A stretch of 64,000 bases of DNA from Omphiscola glabra (lineage: Eukaryota; Mollusca; Gastropoda; Lymnaeidae), in the NCBI GenBank assembly GCA_964017045.1, contig OZ024802.1:11978435-12042434 (forward strand), given 5' to 3'. The notes below the pieces were generated by a model. That model did not search any database and was not told the DNA's origin. It was given only the letters and a program-made list of their open reading frames with translations. Below, piece after piece: positions 1 through 12,748 of the stretch (the first letter of the stretch is position 1; every line of letters begins with the position of its first letter). A program made the position numbers and the translations under genes.

Positions 1-360
1 AAAAAAAAAATTTAGAATTGTGGAAGACGACTAGTTGAAAAACAATATTCGAATTTTGGAAGACGTCTAGTTGAAAAAGAATATTAGAATTGTAGAAGAC
101 GACTAGTTGAAAAAGAATTTTAGAATTGTGGAAGACGACTAGTTGAAAAAGAATTTTAGAATTGTGGAAGGTGAGTAGTTGAAAAAGAATATTAGAATTG
201 TGGAAGACGACTAGTTGAAAAAGAATATTAGAATTGTGGAAGACGACTAGATGAGAAAGAATATTAGAATTGTGGAAGACGACTAGTTGAAAAAGAATAT
301 TAGAATTGTCGAAGATGGCTATTTGAAAAGAATTGTGGAAGATGATAAGTTGAAAGGATA
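1..360. repeat. 36-bp minisatellite, about 9 copies
   Basis: A unit of about 36 bp containing GAATTGTGGAAGACGACTAG followed by an A-rich spacer repeats to about position 360. The last two copies are degenerate (deletions near 320-350). The array already runs at base 1, so it probably extends out of the window to the left. Confidence 0.95.
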
Positions 361-1074
361 TTAGAATTGTATAAAATCTTCATGTTCAATACATTAATAA
401 AAAAAAAATAAAGTTTGCATATTTATCTTATAATATATTATATACTCTATGGTACTTTGTATTGTATGCGATAAGGCGCTATGCATTTCATGTCGTAGTA
501 CTGTATATAATATACCTCTTTGTATAATATACATGGTATTTGGCGCTGCACATTCCTTCCTTAACTACCTGACTTAAGCATAGCCCCCCACCACCCCATC
601 CCACTACCACCAGGTGTCCGAGGTATAAAATAATGTCAGAACCCCTGCTCGTCTATTAGATGGAACTATCATGACGTGGCCCTAAGGACGCTGTCTTTAA
701 ATTTGAAACGCTGGTAACCAAGGAGAAAGGGGAGCTAACATGGTGAACATTTCTTATCTACCACCCGTTAGTGCACATTTTTTTTCTACTTTCAAATCAA
801 CGTTTGTCTCCCTTGCCTATGTTGTCCAGGCGCCAACGCCAGACAACTCCCATTTATTGACTGTTTGCTTCACCCCCCCCCCCCCCCCCATTTTAGTTAT
901 ATCAAAAAAAAATTTAATTTAAAAAACGTTAACATAAGGAACATGATTACCCCCCCCCACCCACACACACACACACAAACACTTTTTCCCCACTCATTTC
1001 TTTCGAAATGGCTCTATTCTTACTTTACTGTCGATATTGTATTTGAAAAGATGAAGATCAGTTGTCATTTGTGT
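361..1074. other. unannotated stretch with poly-C and CA tracts
   Basis: No gene or transposon recognised. It contains a C run near 874-891 and a short C/CA tract at 951-977. Short reading frames here run through these tracts and show no coding character. Confidence 0.6.
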
Positions 1075-1305
1075 TAAGTAACTGATGTGACAGGCAGTGA
1101 GTTGCGTAACATGCAGTTGTCATTTGTGTTAAGTAACTTTTGTGACAGGCAGTGATTTGCGTAACATGCAGTTGTCATTTGTGTTAAGTAACTTTTGTGA
1201 CAGGCAGTGAGTTGCGTAACATGCAGTAACTTGTGTGACGAGCAGTGAGTTGCGTAACATGCAGTTGTCATTTGTGTTAAGTAACTTGTGTAACAGGCAG
1301 TGAGA
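1075..1305. repeat. 55-bp minisatellite, about 4 copies
   Basis: The unit contains GACAGGCAGTGAGTTGCGTA and TTGTCATTTGTGTTAAGTAAC. One copy, near 1225, lacks the second half. The reverse-strand reading frames over this region are by-products of the repeat. Confidence 0.93.
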
Positions 1306-1420
1306 TTTGCCGCTTCCCGTTTGTATCAACTAGCTAATGTGCCCCCGATCTATGCGTATGTACCTAAAACGACTAGGGGTGGGGGGGGGGAGTACTTCAG
1401 TCAATAGGTATCCGATTTGT

Positions 1421-1572
1421 ACTTAATCATCAGGTGTCTCATTTATACTTAATAAAAGAGGTGTTTCCTTTATACTTACTAAAAATGTGTCTCATTTACA
1501 CTGAATCAACCGGTGTCTCATTTACACCTAATCAACAGGTGTCTTGTTTTCTAACAAATAAATAGGTGTCGC
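1421..1572. repeat. about 28-bp minisatellite, about 5 degenerate copies
   Basis: Units contain AGGTGTCTCATTTATACTTA with point differences and length variation. A G-rich tract at about 1378-1391 lies just upstream. Confidence 0.85.
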
Positions 1573-2105
1573 ATTTATGCATGTTACCTGAACAAACTGA
1601 ACGTACAAAGGACGAACGCCGAATTAATGTAAAGCCAGGAATGCGCCATGCCATCAAAACTTTAACTTTACAAAAACACATTCAGTTATACTCCCAATAT
1701 TTCGATGGCTTTTATTTTAACTCACGCCAATAGACGAGAAACGATACATGGTATATTTTCACAAAACGTCAGTGTACACAATTTGGAATTAAAATTAAAT
1801 ACTAGCACTTGGCTGAGAAGTAGTGTCCGAGAGGGCAGCAAAACGAACTGTGCGATCATTAAATTTTATTGTTACTGTGTTCATTTTTAGTTAAATCTAA
1901 TTTTAAAAATTTTTAAAAATCATAAACTTTTAAACTGTGTTATAGTTTTCTGATGTCGTTCCTGGTGTCGTATAGCAGAGTTGTTCATTATCTCCTCCAT
2001 TGTCGTACGGGAGAGCCCCGTAGTGGTGAGAATTTTGTTAGAAACTCTGAAACGGAATGTAAATAATGTCATTGGATTAGTAAGCGTTTCATTAACCTGA
2101 AAGTT
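1573..2105. other. unannotated stretch
   Basis: No recognisable gene, transposon end or tandem repeat. Short open frames on both strands (1705-1890 plus, 1920-2156 minus) have no similarity that I recognise. Confidence 0.5.
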
Positions 2106-2515
2106 TGTATGTGATAATGTGCATTGTATGGCTTGAGTGTTGTCAATAATGTGCATTGTATGGCTTGAGTGTTGTCAATAATGTGCATTGTTTGGCTTAA
2201 GTGTTGTCAATAATGTGCATTGTTTGGCTTAAGTGTTGTCAATAATGTGCATTGTTTGGCTTAAGTGTTGTCAATAATGTGCATTGTTTGGCTTAAGTGT
2301 TGTTAATAATGTGCATTGTTTGGATTAAGTGTGTTAATAATGTGCATTGTTGGGTTAAGTATTGTCAATAATGTGCATTGTTTGGCTTGAGTGTTGTCAA
2401 TAGTGTGCATTGTTTGGCTTGAGTGTTGTCAATAGTGTGCATTGGTGGCTTAAGTATTGTCAATACTATGCATATTTTGGCTATATATTTTCAATAATTT
2501 GCATTGTTTGGCCTG
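2106..2515. repeat. 32-bp minisatellite, about 12 copies
   Basis: The unit contains TGTGCATTGTTTGGCTTAAG and TGTTGTCAATAA. Copies near 2290-2350 have small indels and the last two are degenerate (ATGCATATTTTGGC). The regular core with decayed edges is typical of an expanding minisatellite. Confidence 0.95.
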
Positions 2516-2809
2516 CTTATTATAGGAGATTAACTTCTTAAAATTGTATTCAAGATAGTTTTTATGTTTTCCCCACAATGTTGATCTGTGTTTTTAAAAA
2601 AAAGGCCAAAAATTTCGACATGAATCTGAACCGTAAAAATTGAAGAGATGTTGTTTTGCCTCCCATCTATTAATTTGCATGCTCCATCTAACAAAGTGGA
2701 CGATCCCATTAACCGACTGAATGAAGATACGTTCCCAATAACTGATTGAATGACCCCCATTAAAGAAACAGCGACCCCCATCATTAAGGTCCAACAATCG
2801 ATAGCTTTC

Positions 2810-3950
2810 TTGAGATTGCTGTATCTCTAAAGATGTTAGAACTTTCACGTTGAACTACGATACAAATTTTCCTTCAAGCATTTGTTGCAATACGTATATG
2901 AAGCCTTGTCACAACTTTCAAATCATCATTTGACCAAATTTCGATGGCATGCAATTTATTTTAGTATTATTGCGCAACCTCCATATCATGTGAACAAACA
3001 CTAAAAAAAATATCGTAAATCTTTGTCGTGTTTACGTTGTCATTGACTACGCTAAGTTATCGAAACAACAACAGCCTTCAAATTATAAGTATTTACCTAA
3101 TTTAGAAAAAAGATATAATAGAAAAATAAGAAAATAGATGGGCGTAGGGCATGATATCGTTGAATTTTTTTTTTTAAATAGGCTTTTTACTTATAAAGCA
3201 TATTCCCTGTAAGTGTAGGCTTGTCACTAGCCTTCACTGTCACTGTCACTAGGCCTAGGACTAGACTAAATATTAGTGTATTAAACTACCTTTCTTTAAA
3301 TTATCAGGGCAGTCAGGTCCCATCGTCTAAGCAATCCTTAGCTGCCACGCTTCTGGTAGTGAAATATAAATTATGCCAAGTTTTTGAGTATCATAAAAGG
3401 CATTATCTTCTGACCATATCTTCTTTTCAAATATTTTAATCTTAGCGCACTTTGCTTGAATCGCTGCCATGGCGATACATCTGCTTTAATGTCACGTGAA
3501 CGAAAAAAAAATGTCTTCGATTGGTTACCGCATCATACAAATGCTTAAAAGTGAAATACAAATTCTCTGTTGTGTCCATAAATCCGAAAACAAAATAGCG
3601 CCTTCATACACAAATTGCATCAGATGCTTGAAGGAAAATTTGACCGTGTCAACTGACGCATTATGTCACACAGCCTAATCTTGACATGGCTGTGCCTCTA
3701 AAAATGTTAAAGCCTTCAATCAGGGCCATCTTTAAAGCAGCGGAGGCCCGGGGCCCAGGACACAGTAATGCACCGAGGGCCCAAACCCTCTTTATACTCA
3801 GGGCCTAATCTTTGCATTGTTGATGCATTTCTAAAGATGTCAGAACTATTAAGCTGAACTACTCATAATAACACGTATAGCCTAGTCTTGATATTGCTGT
3901 ATCTCTACTAATCATGTTAAAACCTTCAAGTTGAACTACTCATAATGAGC
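2810..3950. repeat. degenerate local repeat, about 4 scattered copies
   Basis: A motif resembling CTGTATCTCTAAAGATGTTA, followed by a stretch ending in GTTGAACTAC, appears at about 2818-2862. Degenerate versions occur at about 3688-3720, 3826-3870 and 3885-3945. The last two are close to tandem, with a shared GCCTAGTCTTGATATTGCTG lead-in. Between the copies I see nothing recognisable. Confidence 0.6.
3724..3765. mobile_element. possible decayed hAT-like terminus
   Basis: The sequence starts CAGGGCCATC and continues through GAGGCCCGGGGCCCAGG. This resembles the CAGGGCC... termini of hAT-type MITEs such as the one at 44903-45087. No partner end or target-site duplication was found. Confidence 0.25.
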
Positions 3951-4068
3951 ACTGCCGTATTTGAAGCATTATTGTAACTAATGTTGTAGGCATCAGCTCT
4001 GGAAATATTGGTCGGATGATACAGTGAGCAAAAATGTATAAGATATTAAAGCCAAAAGAATCAGTTAT

Positions 4069-4070
<2 letters not shown>

Positions 4071-4137
<67 letters not shown>
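4071..4137. repeat. (AT)n microsatellite, about 33 units
   Basis: Uninterrupted AT dinucleotide tract of about 67 bp. Confidence 0.97.
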
Positions 4138-4141
<4 letters not shown>

Positions 4142-4156
4142 TCAAAAATATATTGT

Positions 4157-4258
4157 TTGCAAAAATTAGAGTTTTCAAAAAAAAAGATAGTTTGCAAAAA
4201 ATAGATAGTTTGCAAAAAATAGATAGCTTGCAAAAAATAGATACATGTAGTTTGCAAA
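4157..4258. repeat. 18-bp minisatellite, about 5 copies
   Basis: Tandem units of TTTGCAAAAAATAGATAG with small variants, directly after the AT microsatellite. Confidence 0.88.
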
Positions 4259-5907
4259 GTACGCTGCAAACAGAGCAGGGTCAAATCGCAGAATTAAAAT
4301 GTGTTGTAATAAAATTGTAACTCCGTTTTTTTTGGGCTGCCCTGATAAACTTGTCAGAGCTAAGGCTTGCTTTCCCTGTTCGAGACTTAACTGTGTTGCT
4401 TGTAGTCCAATTGATTTAATACAGATCAGAATCGTGCGCATCAAACGATTCTACTGCCACCTATTAACTTGTCCCTTTGGTAACCAGGAATGTAACAAAC
4501 CACCCCCCCCCCCCCAACTATGTTGCTGTCGCCTGTTTTTTATTTTGTTTTTTTAATGCCTGAAGGATAAAAGTTTTGAAAAGTATCTCAACAATGGCCT
4601 CGAACTTATATGGATAAACTTATCTCCAATAAGAGGCTGAAATTAATATATGGATCTTTTGATTTCACTGCAAAGAACATACATTTCAGACAACTGGTTA
4701 TCTACATTTCTTCTTCTTCGTCTATATTTTAAGGGCCCTCGATCAGTGGTTTGATCATTCTGGCTCCTATGTTTCAGATGGGTTCTCGATGTAACTGAGT
4801 GGTTTTGAAGGGGATACTCAGTAATGGTATTATGAACTGGGGTTTGGAAGACAGGAGGCAATAGACGCAAATGAGTCAAATATAGTCGCCTATACTGTTG
4901 CTTTTGGAAGCTCGTTCCAGTCCCTTATGTATTTGACAGAAATGAGGAGCTCCTATACCGAGTTCTTGTTTTTATGTTCTGGAACTGCCTGTCGTGGCCT
5001 CGTCGCTGGGGGTGGGGGGCAGGGGGGGCAGGGGGAGGCAGTTGGGGGGGGGGGGATTTGCGGGAATATGAGAATAATACGCGCAGATCGAGGACCTTTT
5101 ATTTATTTATCATCTTAGAATGACTTAGAAGAGTTCAAATTAAATGTGCAATATATATATAAAGATATAATATATATATTAGTATCCTAAAAAGGAAAGA
5201 AAAGAAAAAGAATTGACACAAGTCGTTTAACGAACTAGTGTTTAGTAGACATGTCGTCGGCTTGGAGACGGTTTCGGAGAACACCTGCGCAACATCAATA
5301 AACAAGCCCATTGTCCAGTGTCTAAATATTACAATAGTGCTAACCATAATGGATTAACAGACGTTGTAGTTATATACGGTATATTTTATGCAAGTAATAC
5401 ACGTGATAGAATTTATTGGGAAAATCAATTCATTAAAGGATTTTGACTCCAAATGGTATAAAACAGATTCAAAATTTTACATATCTCCAATGTTTATTTC
5501 CTGTTCTTTTTTCTTATATTTTTATCATCATGCTTCCACCCACAATTTTTTCCGTGCTTCTGACGTTTGCTTTTGTTTGGGACTTGTCCCCTTTTTTATT
5601 TTTATCTTTTTTTTTTTCCTTTTCATGTAGGATACAAGTATATATTTATTATGCACATTTAATTTATGCTTGTATGAATGTTATTTATTTCTACTGATGA
5701 ATGTCATTTGCCGGGACGTTTGCACGTGTATTCTGTGTAACCGCGATTAAAGCTTAACCTATATTGTTAAATTTACAGAAAGTGTTTGTGTCTCATTAAT
5801 CTACTTTGTAAACATCAGCTTCAGTGGCTCTACAGTCAAGTTAACGCGGTGTTTCTCAATCTTTTTTGAAGTTCACTAATTTATGATTTTGTAAACAAAT
5901 TTGCGTG

Positions 5908-5950
<43 letters not shown>

Positions 5951-6639
5951 TTAGTTTCATAAACATATTGCGCCTGTATTTCAAAAAGGTTGGCTAACCT
6001 GTTAAAAGCTTATATTCTATTGTAAGTTCATTTCGCTCCAAAAAAAAGTAATATCACAGTTTAGTGTTGGCCACACCTACTTAAAAGTGATGCTGTAATA
6101 AAAGATCAAAATACCGATATTTGGTTATTGAAAACATATTTATATAAAAATAACTTAAAATTACAATACTTTTTTTGGAAAAATCTCAAATTTAATAACG
6201 CGATACACGAGCTTGGCGACACTGGCAGTTTCCAGCAAAATGGGGACGAATATATGATGAAGCCAGAAACATATCCTCATCTAAATTTTCCCAAACTCTC
6301 TAGTTTCTTTGTTTTAATATTACAAATCGTTGAAAATCTTGTTTCGCAATGGTAGGACGTGGAAAATAATTATAATAATTTATAATGTGATTTTGTATGG
6401 TTTTATATTTTGCTAGACCCGGGTATTCGGGAGTATTTTCAATTAACTTCGATTCAATCTGAAGAGAGTTATAGCGTCAGTTCTTTCTACTGAGAGTAAA
6501 ACTGGAGGAATCGGAGGAAAAAAATTTCCACTATAAACTATGGAAAATATTGGTCCTTTTTTGATATTAGAGAAATGATTGCCTCTTTTTATATCCTGCA
6601 CAGAATGTAACATTTCAGTGTTTGGTTCTCTTACTTGTC
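4259..6639. other. unannotated stretch with homopolymer tracts
   Basis: No gene recognised. It holds a C run at about 4502-4515, G-rich tracts at about 5007-5053, short AT tracts near 5150-5180, and a poly-T run of about 35 nt at 5910-5945. Several short frames exist but none has a recognisable product. Confidence 0.55.
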
Positions 6640-6747
6640 TCTTCCAAAATATTCTATTGAGGGGCGGCATTTTCGACCAAATGCTTGGTTCTTTTCATGG
6701 AAGGGGTGGCAAAAACCCCGGGTGGCCCTAAATCTATCTACGCCACG
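6640..6747 (+). mobile_element. truncated hAT-like MITE (right end)
   Basis: The segment ends in TCTACGCCACGG, a near match to the CTACGCCACTG terminus of the MITEs at 38509-38695 and 43079-43251. Internally, the GGCATTTTCG region and a TGGAAGGGGTGGCAAAAA motif align with the 38509 copy. The left terminus is missing or too decayed to place. Confidence 0.55.
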
Positions 6748-6757
6748 GTCCTAAAGG

Positions 6758-6809
6758 CAAGGTCGGCAGGGTGCATAAGGACCACGGGTCTCAAGGGGCG
6801 CCGACCTTG
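6758..6809. repeat. short inverted repeat with GC-rich arms
   Basis: CAAGGTCGGC at 6758-6767 is the exact reverse complement of GCCGACCTTG at 6800-6809. The spacer is 32 bp. It may be a minimal remnant of a MITE or a chance hairpin. Confidence 0.6.
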
Positions 6810-7725
6810 AAAAGCCTCTATACGTCAATCATCGGCACCTTTTTTTTATCACATGAAAGTTTGGGGACATTTCCTAAGATGTGCAAGGGTTCCCTCCCGG
6901 TATACGTTAAACGTTCACTGTAACCAGGGTATCTTCATTGGCGTATTTTTAGTTGAGAAACAGTTTTCGAAAATAAATTTTTGGCGTAAGAAAAGTGACA
7001 ACATTGGCTTATTTTTTTGAGACAAGGGCACAATTATAGAGTTTTAAAACACTTAAGATACTTTTTTTTTTCTAAATAACCTTGGGCTCTATTTGATACT
7101 AGACCTCAAAAGAAAATTTGTTTGAAAAATAATGATTATTTCTTCCCAGAGAGCAAAAATAATTAATACTAAAAATCGAATGCACCTTTAAGACTCCATG
7201 CTAATCATTGCAGAATCTTTCATCCATTTACATTTCAAGGATAACTTTTTTTGTGTGTGTGGGGGTTGGGGGGGGGGGGCGTGCAATTTTTAAGAAAAAG
7301 AATCAAGATTTTCAGTGGTCTTTTGTAAACAACTATCACTTCCGGTTTGAACGCGCGTACATTTCCGGTGTCTAGCCTTCACGAAGAACGATGCTTTCCC
7401 CCCACAAAATGGCGCCAGTGTGCTAATTGAAAGCTATATTTTTTTTATATATATATTAAGGTTCAATTCAGTTTTCCTTCAAGGTTTATATTCTTTAGCT
7501 TTGGATCCACGTGGAGAGGTGTAAAATATACCGAAACGAAACAAACGTCGGACTTTTATGGAAGGCAACTCTGTATGCTCACTGCATAGACTGTGTGCTC
7601 TCCTAGTCCGAGCGTTGTCTCCCTTTAAGTGGCCAGCTTGTGGAGTGGGGTTAGGTTTAAAATCATACGAGCGTATAGCCGAGGTCTGGACATAAAGAGA
7701 CTTCAATAGGAACTGATGATCATTT
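6810..7725. other. unannotated stretch
   Basis: No recognisable feature except a short G run at about 7260-7279 and short T/A tracts. Confidence 0.5.
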
Positions 7726-8175
7726 GGATGGACGATCGTGTCCATTGGGGTACTCTGATATTTGATGCCAGAGATTGATGAACGTAGGACTAGACACAAA
7801 GAAGATGGACAGATGGATGATCGTATCCACTGAGGTACTCCTGTGTTTGATGCCAGAGAATGATGAACATAGGACTAGACACAAAGAAGATGGACAGATG
7901 GATGGATGGATGATCGTATCCACTGAGGTACTCCTGTGTTTGATGCCAGAGAATGAGGAACTTAGGTTTAGACACAAAGAAGATGGACATATGGATGATG
8001 GTATCCACTGAGGTACTCATTTGTTTGACGTCAGGGAATGAAGAACGTGGGACTAAACACACATATGATGGACACGTGTGTGGGTGGACGGATGGATGGA
8101 TGATCGTATCCAATGAGAATGTCTTGAGTTTGATGCCAGAGAATGATGAATGTATGACTGGACACACAGATGAAG
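7726..8175. repeat. about 85-bp minisatellite, 5 copies
   Basis: Units carry GATCGTATCCACTGAGGTAC, a TTTGATGCCAGAGAATGA core and a GACACAAAGAAGATGGAC segment, followed by a variable number of GATG steps. Copies differ by point changes. The reading frames on both strands repeat the same peptide blocks, which is a property of the array and not evidence of a protein. Confidence 0.94.
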
Positions 8176-8855
8176 CACATACTGATAGATCAATTGAGAC
8201 GAGGTTATGAAGAGGAATTGTGCGTTTGCTGGACGCATCGCTTTAACATATAAATGGATTAAGAGATTACTCATTACACTTTCCAATAAGCACTAGATTA
8301 TTAAAAGAACAGTTCGAAACGTATGCAATGGGTATAAAGGTATAATGTTATTAAAGAAGCATCCATATATTTGCTTATTATGATTATGTCGCTATATGAA
8401 TATGACATGACGCGTTCGTTTATACTTAAGCATTCAATGGTGAGGTTCAATCGTTTGGGGGAGATGAGGGGGCAGTGTTTATGTGGAGGAGGGAGTGAAA
8501 GGTGGATTGAAGGAAAAGGCGTGAAAAGATTGCCACGTGAAAAGGGGCATATTTCACGCCATGACGCCCTCGAAATAAGAGTTATGCTTTCTCGAGTTAG
8601 AATAACGTGTTTTGCCTAGGCTCAGCGGGGCGGGATTTGTCTCCCTTGTCTGTGTTTGCCCAGGGATTTCCTCGTCTTACAGCCCCTTATTAAACGCCGG
8701 ATTAAATCACACCTATTGCAGACACACCCAGGTACGGCCAATCTCTATCAGTTGTGAAAGTAGTCTTATGGGGGGGGGGCGATGTTGTAGTGTTGGAGGC
8801 TGATGTTGTAGTATTGGGGGGGGCTGATGTTGCAGCATTGGAAGACTGACTGGTG
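8176..8855. other. unannotated stretch
   Basis: No gene recognised. G-rich segments occur at about 8455-8500 and 8770-8822, the latter with two diverged GATGTTGTAG-type steps leading into the next array. Confidence 0.5.
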
Positions 8856-9047
8856 TTGTGGTGCTCTTTGGGGTGGTGTTGTGGTGCTCTTTGGGGTGGT
8901 TTTGTGGTGCTCTTTGGGGTGGTGTTGTGGTGCTCTTTGGGGTGGTGTTGTGGTGCTCTTTGGGGTGGTGTTGTGGTGCTCTTTGGGATGGTGTTGTGGT
9001 GCTCTTTGGGGTGGTGTTGTGGGGCTCTTTGGGGTGGTGTTGTGGTT
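8856..9047. repeat. 23-bp G/T-rich minisatellite, 8-9 copies
   Basis: Units contain GTGGTGCTCTTTGGGGTGGT followed by GTT. The array is strongly purine/T skewed, with four-G runs in every unit. Because 23 is not a multiple of three, all three forward frames are open, giving overlapping spurious proteins. Confidence 0.96.
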
Positions 9048-9104
9048 GTAAAACTGTTTAGGCTTTTCTACGTGACAATTGACGATAGACGGATTAAGTG
9101 AATT

Positions 9105-9322
9105 CCAAATTTACCATCATTTCCAGTAAGTGTTGTACCCACTAAATACTGTACCATCATTTCCATTATGTGTTGTACCCAAAAAATACTGTACCGTCAT
9201 TTCAAGTAAGTGTTGCACCCACAAAACACTGTACCATCATTATCGTTAGTGTTGTACCCATAAAACACTGTACCATCACATCCAGTTATTCATGTACCCA
9301 CAAAATACTGTAACATCATCTT
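9105..9322. repeat. 40-bp minisatellite, 5 copies
   Basis: Units contain TACCATCATTTCCAGTAAGT and a TTGTACCCACAAAATACTG segment. The fifth copy is the most diverged. Confidence 0.93.
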
Positions 9323-10117
9323 TCCTTCAACCCACCCCCCACCCACGACGTCATCCCCCAGTGACGTCCCAAGGCATCGTCACCTCGAGGGAGGCCAAGG
9401 TCACCATCCACTTGGAGGGTCCAACGAGGCACAGTCAGCCCCTGAGCGTTGATCACACAATTTACTACAGCAGCCAGCGTAGTTTATGAACTTACTCCAA
9501 CGGAGGAAATAGTGTGAGTGTGTGGGGTGGGGCGGTGGGGGGGGGTCCACCTAAAAGCCGCCTAAAGACGACGAGGCTTGGGTGAGAGGCGCCACGAGAG
9601 ATTAGGTGGCGACTCTTCGATCTCGACAATGGCACGTGTCTAATAAATTCTGATTGTCCCCTCCCGTGTCTCAAGAATTTTTTTTTCTCCTTCAAAATCG
9701 TAATTCGATTTACGCCCTAGGAGCGTGGGTGTCGAGTGAGAGGCAGAGATCGAGGGCGTAGGAGGATCGCACGTGTGGGGGCGGTGGGGGGGATGGGTAA
9801 CATTACATTTTTAAGGATTTTAAGAAGGGTAAAGGGATTAAAGGAAAGGAAAGGGGGGTGGGAAGAGGAGTATATCGGGTTACCGGGTAGACAGCTACAC
9901 GTTCGTGTGTTTGTGTTTTCAATGTGTGTGGGTAAGGTCGCCTGGTTTATTGGGGGCCTGTTGCATTGTTATCGAATAAATGTTACCGTTGTTACGCGCG
10001 CGACGTTACTGTGGGATGTTACAGATTTCGTCAACATACAAATGAGGAAGTTCCGTAAAACGCAAGGACCATGTGTGGTGTGGTGTCCGTTGTAGTTGTT
10101 AAAGATGTGGTTGTGAT
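9323..10117. other. unannotated stretch, relatively GC-rich
   Basis: No gene recognised. It contains a G tract at about 9536-9546 and a purine-rich block at about 9810-9870. Open frames at 9492-9695 (minus) and 9736-10095 (plus) have low-complexity starts and no recognisable domain. Confidence 0.5.
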
Positions 10118-10195
10118 ATAGGTTGATTCGTGGCGTGATAGGTTGATTCGTGGCGTGATAGGATGACTCGTGGCGTGATAGGTTGATTCGTGGTG
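10118..10195. repeat. 20-bp minisatellite, 4 copies
   Basis: Tandem units of GTGATAGGTTGATTCGTGGC. The third copy has a GATGACTC variant. Confidence 0.93.
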
Positions 10196-10314
10196 CAGGA
10201 GATGAAATTAAACGTCTCTTACCTACAGACATTTATGAAGAAAACTTCAGATGTTATAGCTATTATTTATATATATGTCTCATCTCAAACGAGAAGAAAC
10301 GGAGAAGTGAACGG

Positions 10315-10378
10315 TTTCAAGTTATAGTAAAAGTCAAGTTATAGTAAAAGTCAAGATATAGTAAAAGTCAAGATAGAA
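10315..10378. repeat. 17-bp minisatellite, about 3.5 copies
   Basis: Tandem units of CAAGTTATAGTAAAAGT, with CAAGATATAG variants in the later copies. Confidence 0.9.
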
Positions 10379-10414
10379 TCCTAATACTGGGATACATTAA
10401 ATACTTTCGTAACA

Positions 10415-10562
10415 CCGATATAATGTAAACGTTCTACAAACTTCATGTAATGTAAGAGGTGCTACAAAGATAGTCTAATAATGCAAGAGGTTCTAGAAAA
10501 TTAGTGTAATGTAAGTGGCTCTTCAAATATAGTGTAATCTAAGCGGTTCTACAAAGATAAGA
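10415..10562 (+). repeat. 28-bp minisatellite, left arm of a long-range inverted pair
   Basis: About five degenerate units contain GTAATGTAAGAGGT followed by TCTACAAAGATAGT. The same unit family, in reverse complement, makes up 13868-14072. Both arrays share the rare variant AGAAAATTAGTGTAATGTAA placed next to a GTGG variant. This suggests that the arrays share a common ancestor array and did not arise independently. Confidence 0.85.
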
Positions 10563-11219
10563 AGGGGGGAGGGAACTTGTTTTAAAATAAAAAAATCAAT
10601 GTGGAAAAAAAAAAAAAAAAATTAAATCCATTACAGAGTTCACGCTAACGCCTAGTGCTTTCAAGGTCCGCGTATCGAGTGCTAAGCGGTACAAGGCTCT
10701 GAGATAGGTGATATGTTTTCCGAACTTGCCGCCCGAGTGGTCGGTGGTCCGAGTGTTCAGACAAAAAATGAGCCGTATGATTTTTGATAGTGAAGATCGT
10801 TTTTTGAAATTCCATTAAAGTTTTTATATAACAGCCATGCCCCCAAAATGAGAACATTTTATTTAAAACTATACAACAAATGGAATGGACACGACGAGAA
10901 AAATCGTGACATTAAATGATAGATACAATTTCGAACTTGGGATGAGGCAGAGTATCGATACCGCCAGCTGATGGCCCGGAAGTTGAAATTCCACAAGGGA
11001 AAGCTTCATTGATCACAATAAAGTTGTAGGGCTGGATCTTTCTCGGAATGTTGAATTGTACATCTACAGCTGGGAAGATCTTATACATTTTGACAGGGGA
11101 TTCCAAAAACTATAGTGATCCCATAAAATTACGGGCCGATCAACTGCAGGGTTTAAAAGCTTCTTTGTTACACTTCCTTGTGCGTCGTTATTGGACCTCT
11201 TTGTCATGAGACGTTGCTA
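10563..11219. other. unannotated stretch
   Basis: Contains a poly-A run at about 10605-10621. Reading frames at 10645-10857 and 10912-11106 (both minus) have no recognisable similarity. Confidence 0.5.
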
Positions 11220-11512
11220 ACAATGAATACAGTGCCTGTAGTGTTTGCCATGCATGCAGTGCTTGTAAGTGTTAATCACGTATGCAGTGCCCGTAGTGTT
11301 AGCCACGCATGCAGTGCCCGTAGTGTTAGCCACACATGCAGTGCCCGTAGTGTTAGCCACGCATGCAGTGCCCGTAGTGTTAGCCGTGCATGCAGTGCCC
11401 GTAGTGTTAGCCACGCATGCAGTGCCCGTAGTGTTAGCCACGCATGCAGCGCCTGTAGTGTTAGCCACGCATGCAGCGCCTGTAGTGGTAGCCACGTATG
11501 CAATGTCTTTAG
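11220..11512. repeat. 27-bp minisatellite, about 10 copies
   Basis: Units combine CATGCAGTGCCCGTAGTG and TTAGCCACG. Since 27 is nine codons, several forward and reverse frames stay open and give nine-residue peptide repeats. Frames in both strands are equally good, so coding is unsupported. Confidence 0.96.
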
Positions 11513-12748
11513 TGTTTTTACATCGGTCATTAAACAGAGAGAGTACGGTGCGGTGAACGTTTGTCGGCTGCTAGTCGTTTTCGGATACAGTTTCAGGAAT
11601 TTTTATAGTTGAATTCAATTTTAGCGGACACATTGTAGTGGCTCCAGTACGGCACTATGCCACCCTTTATTAATGAAAACTACAATGTCTACACAAAATT
11701 CATTTTAAAAAAAAAACTGTAAGTACTGAACCTAAAATGTCACCCCCAAAAGAAGGCGGACCCCCCCCCCCCCCCAATCTTACCCCTCTCTCCCTTCATA
11801 AGCCCATGAGTGAAGAGCTCCTCGTTTAACATTACAGATATATGTTTACACAGAAACAACAACGAAATAAATGAGATGTAACGTGTTAGAAAATACCAAT
11901 TTTCATTTAACTCTATAAATATTAAACCGTTTTCACTAACAAAAATGACTTACCTTTTTTTCATAACATTCACCAAGACGTGGCCATTCCCAAAATAAAA
12001 AAAAACTATAATGGTCCATTTTTATTGATAAACACGACATGTCGCGAGAAATTACAGGAAACCGGAAACCCGAGTATTGTGCCTTTTATCAACTGGAACG
12101 AGCAGACGAAGAGGGCTCAATTTGTTATGAAACGTGCCTTGACTATAACCGATTAATGTATCCGCGTGGAGCCGTCCAGAAATGGGATGCATTTTCTTTA
12201 CTTTTACTGATTTAATTTTTAAAATAAGCTGTAGAATTTAATATGAATACAAAGCAAAGGACCAACTTTATACATTTATTGATATTCGTGCTCGTGTTTA
12301 CTCGCAGAACTAAAAAAAACAACTAATAAGCAATCAAAACAAACAAACGAACAAACGAAAAAAAGATAAAAACAAAACAAACGGTTATTACACAGCGCCA
12401 GTAACTTGATTAAAACTCGGACTGTTGGCGGCATTAAAAAATACATCGAAATGTTGTATTCTTGAAAGGACCTTCGGTAATTTCTACTTCCTCGATGTGA
12501 CTGAATCTTTTCAGAGTGACTGTTGGATGTGTGATGATATTTATTTTTAAAAAAAATTGACAGCGACTTTGACTTTGATACGTATGTCTAAATGTGTGAA
12601 TAGAGATACAAATGCTGACAGTGACGGCGAAGGGACCCGATGAAATTATTCAATAAAACTGTATTCGTGTAGTGTATTCACTTATTATAAATGAAAATTT
12701 CAATTGGTAACAAAAGTTGCGTTTTTTTGTTTTTTAAAATATTTTTTA
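11513..12748. other. unannotated AT-rich stretch
   Basis: No gene recognised. A C run of about 16 nt lies at 11760-11776. AT content rises after about 11830. Confidence 0.5.

Noticed and set aside
11178..11612. 144-codon cysteine/serine repeat protein
   Set aside because: The 27-bp unit keeps two plus and two minus frames open. No signal peptide or domain, and frame choice is arbitrary.
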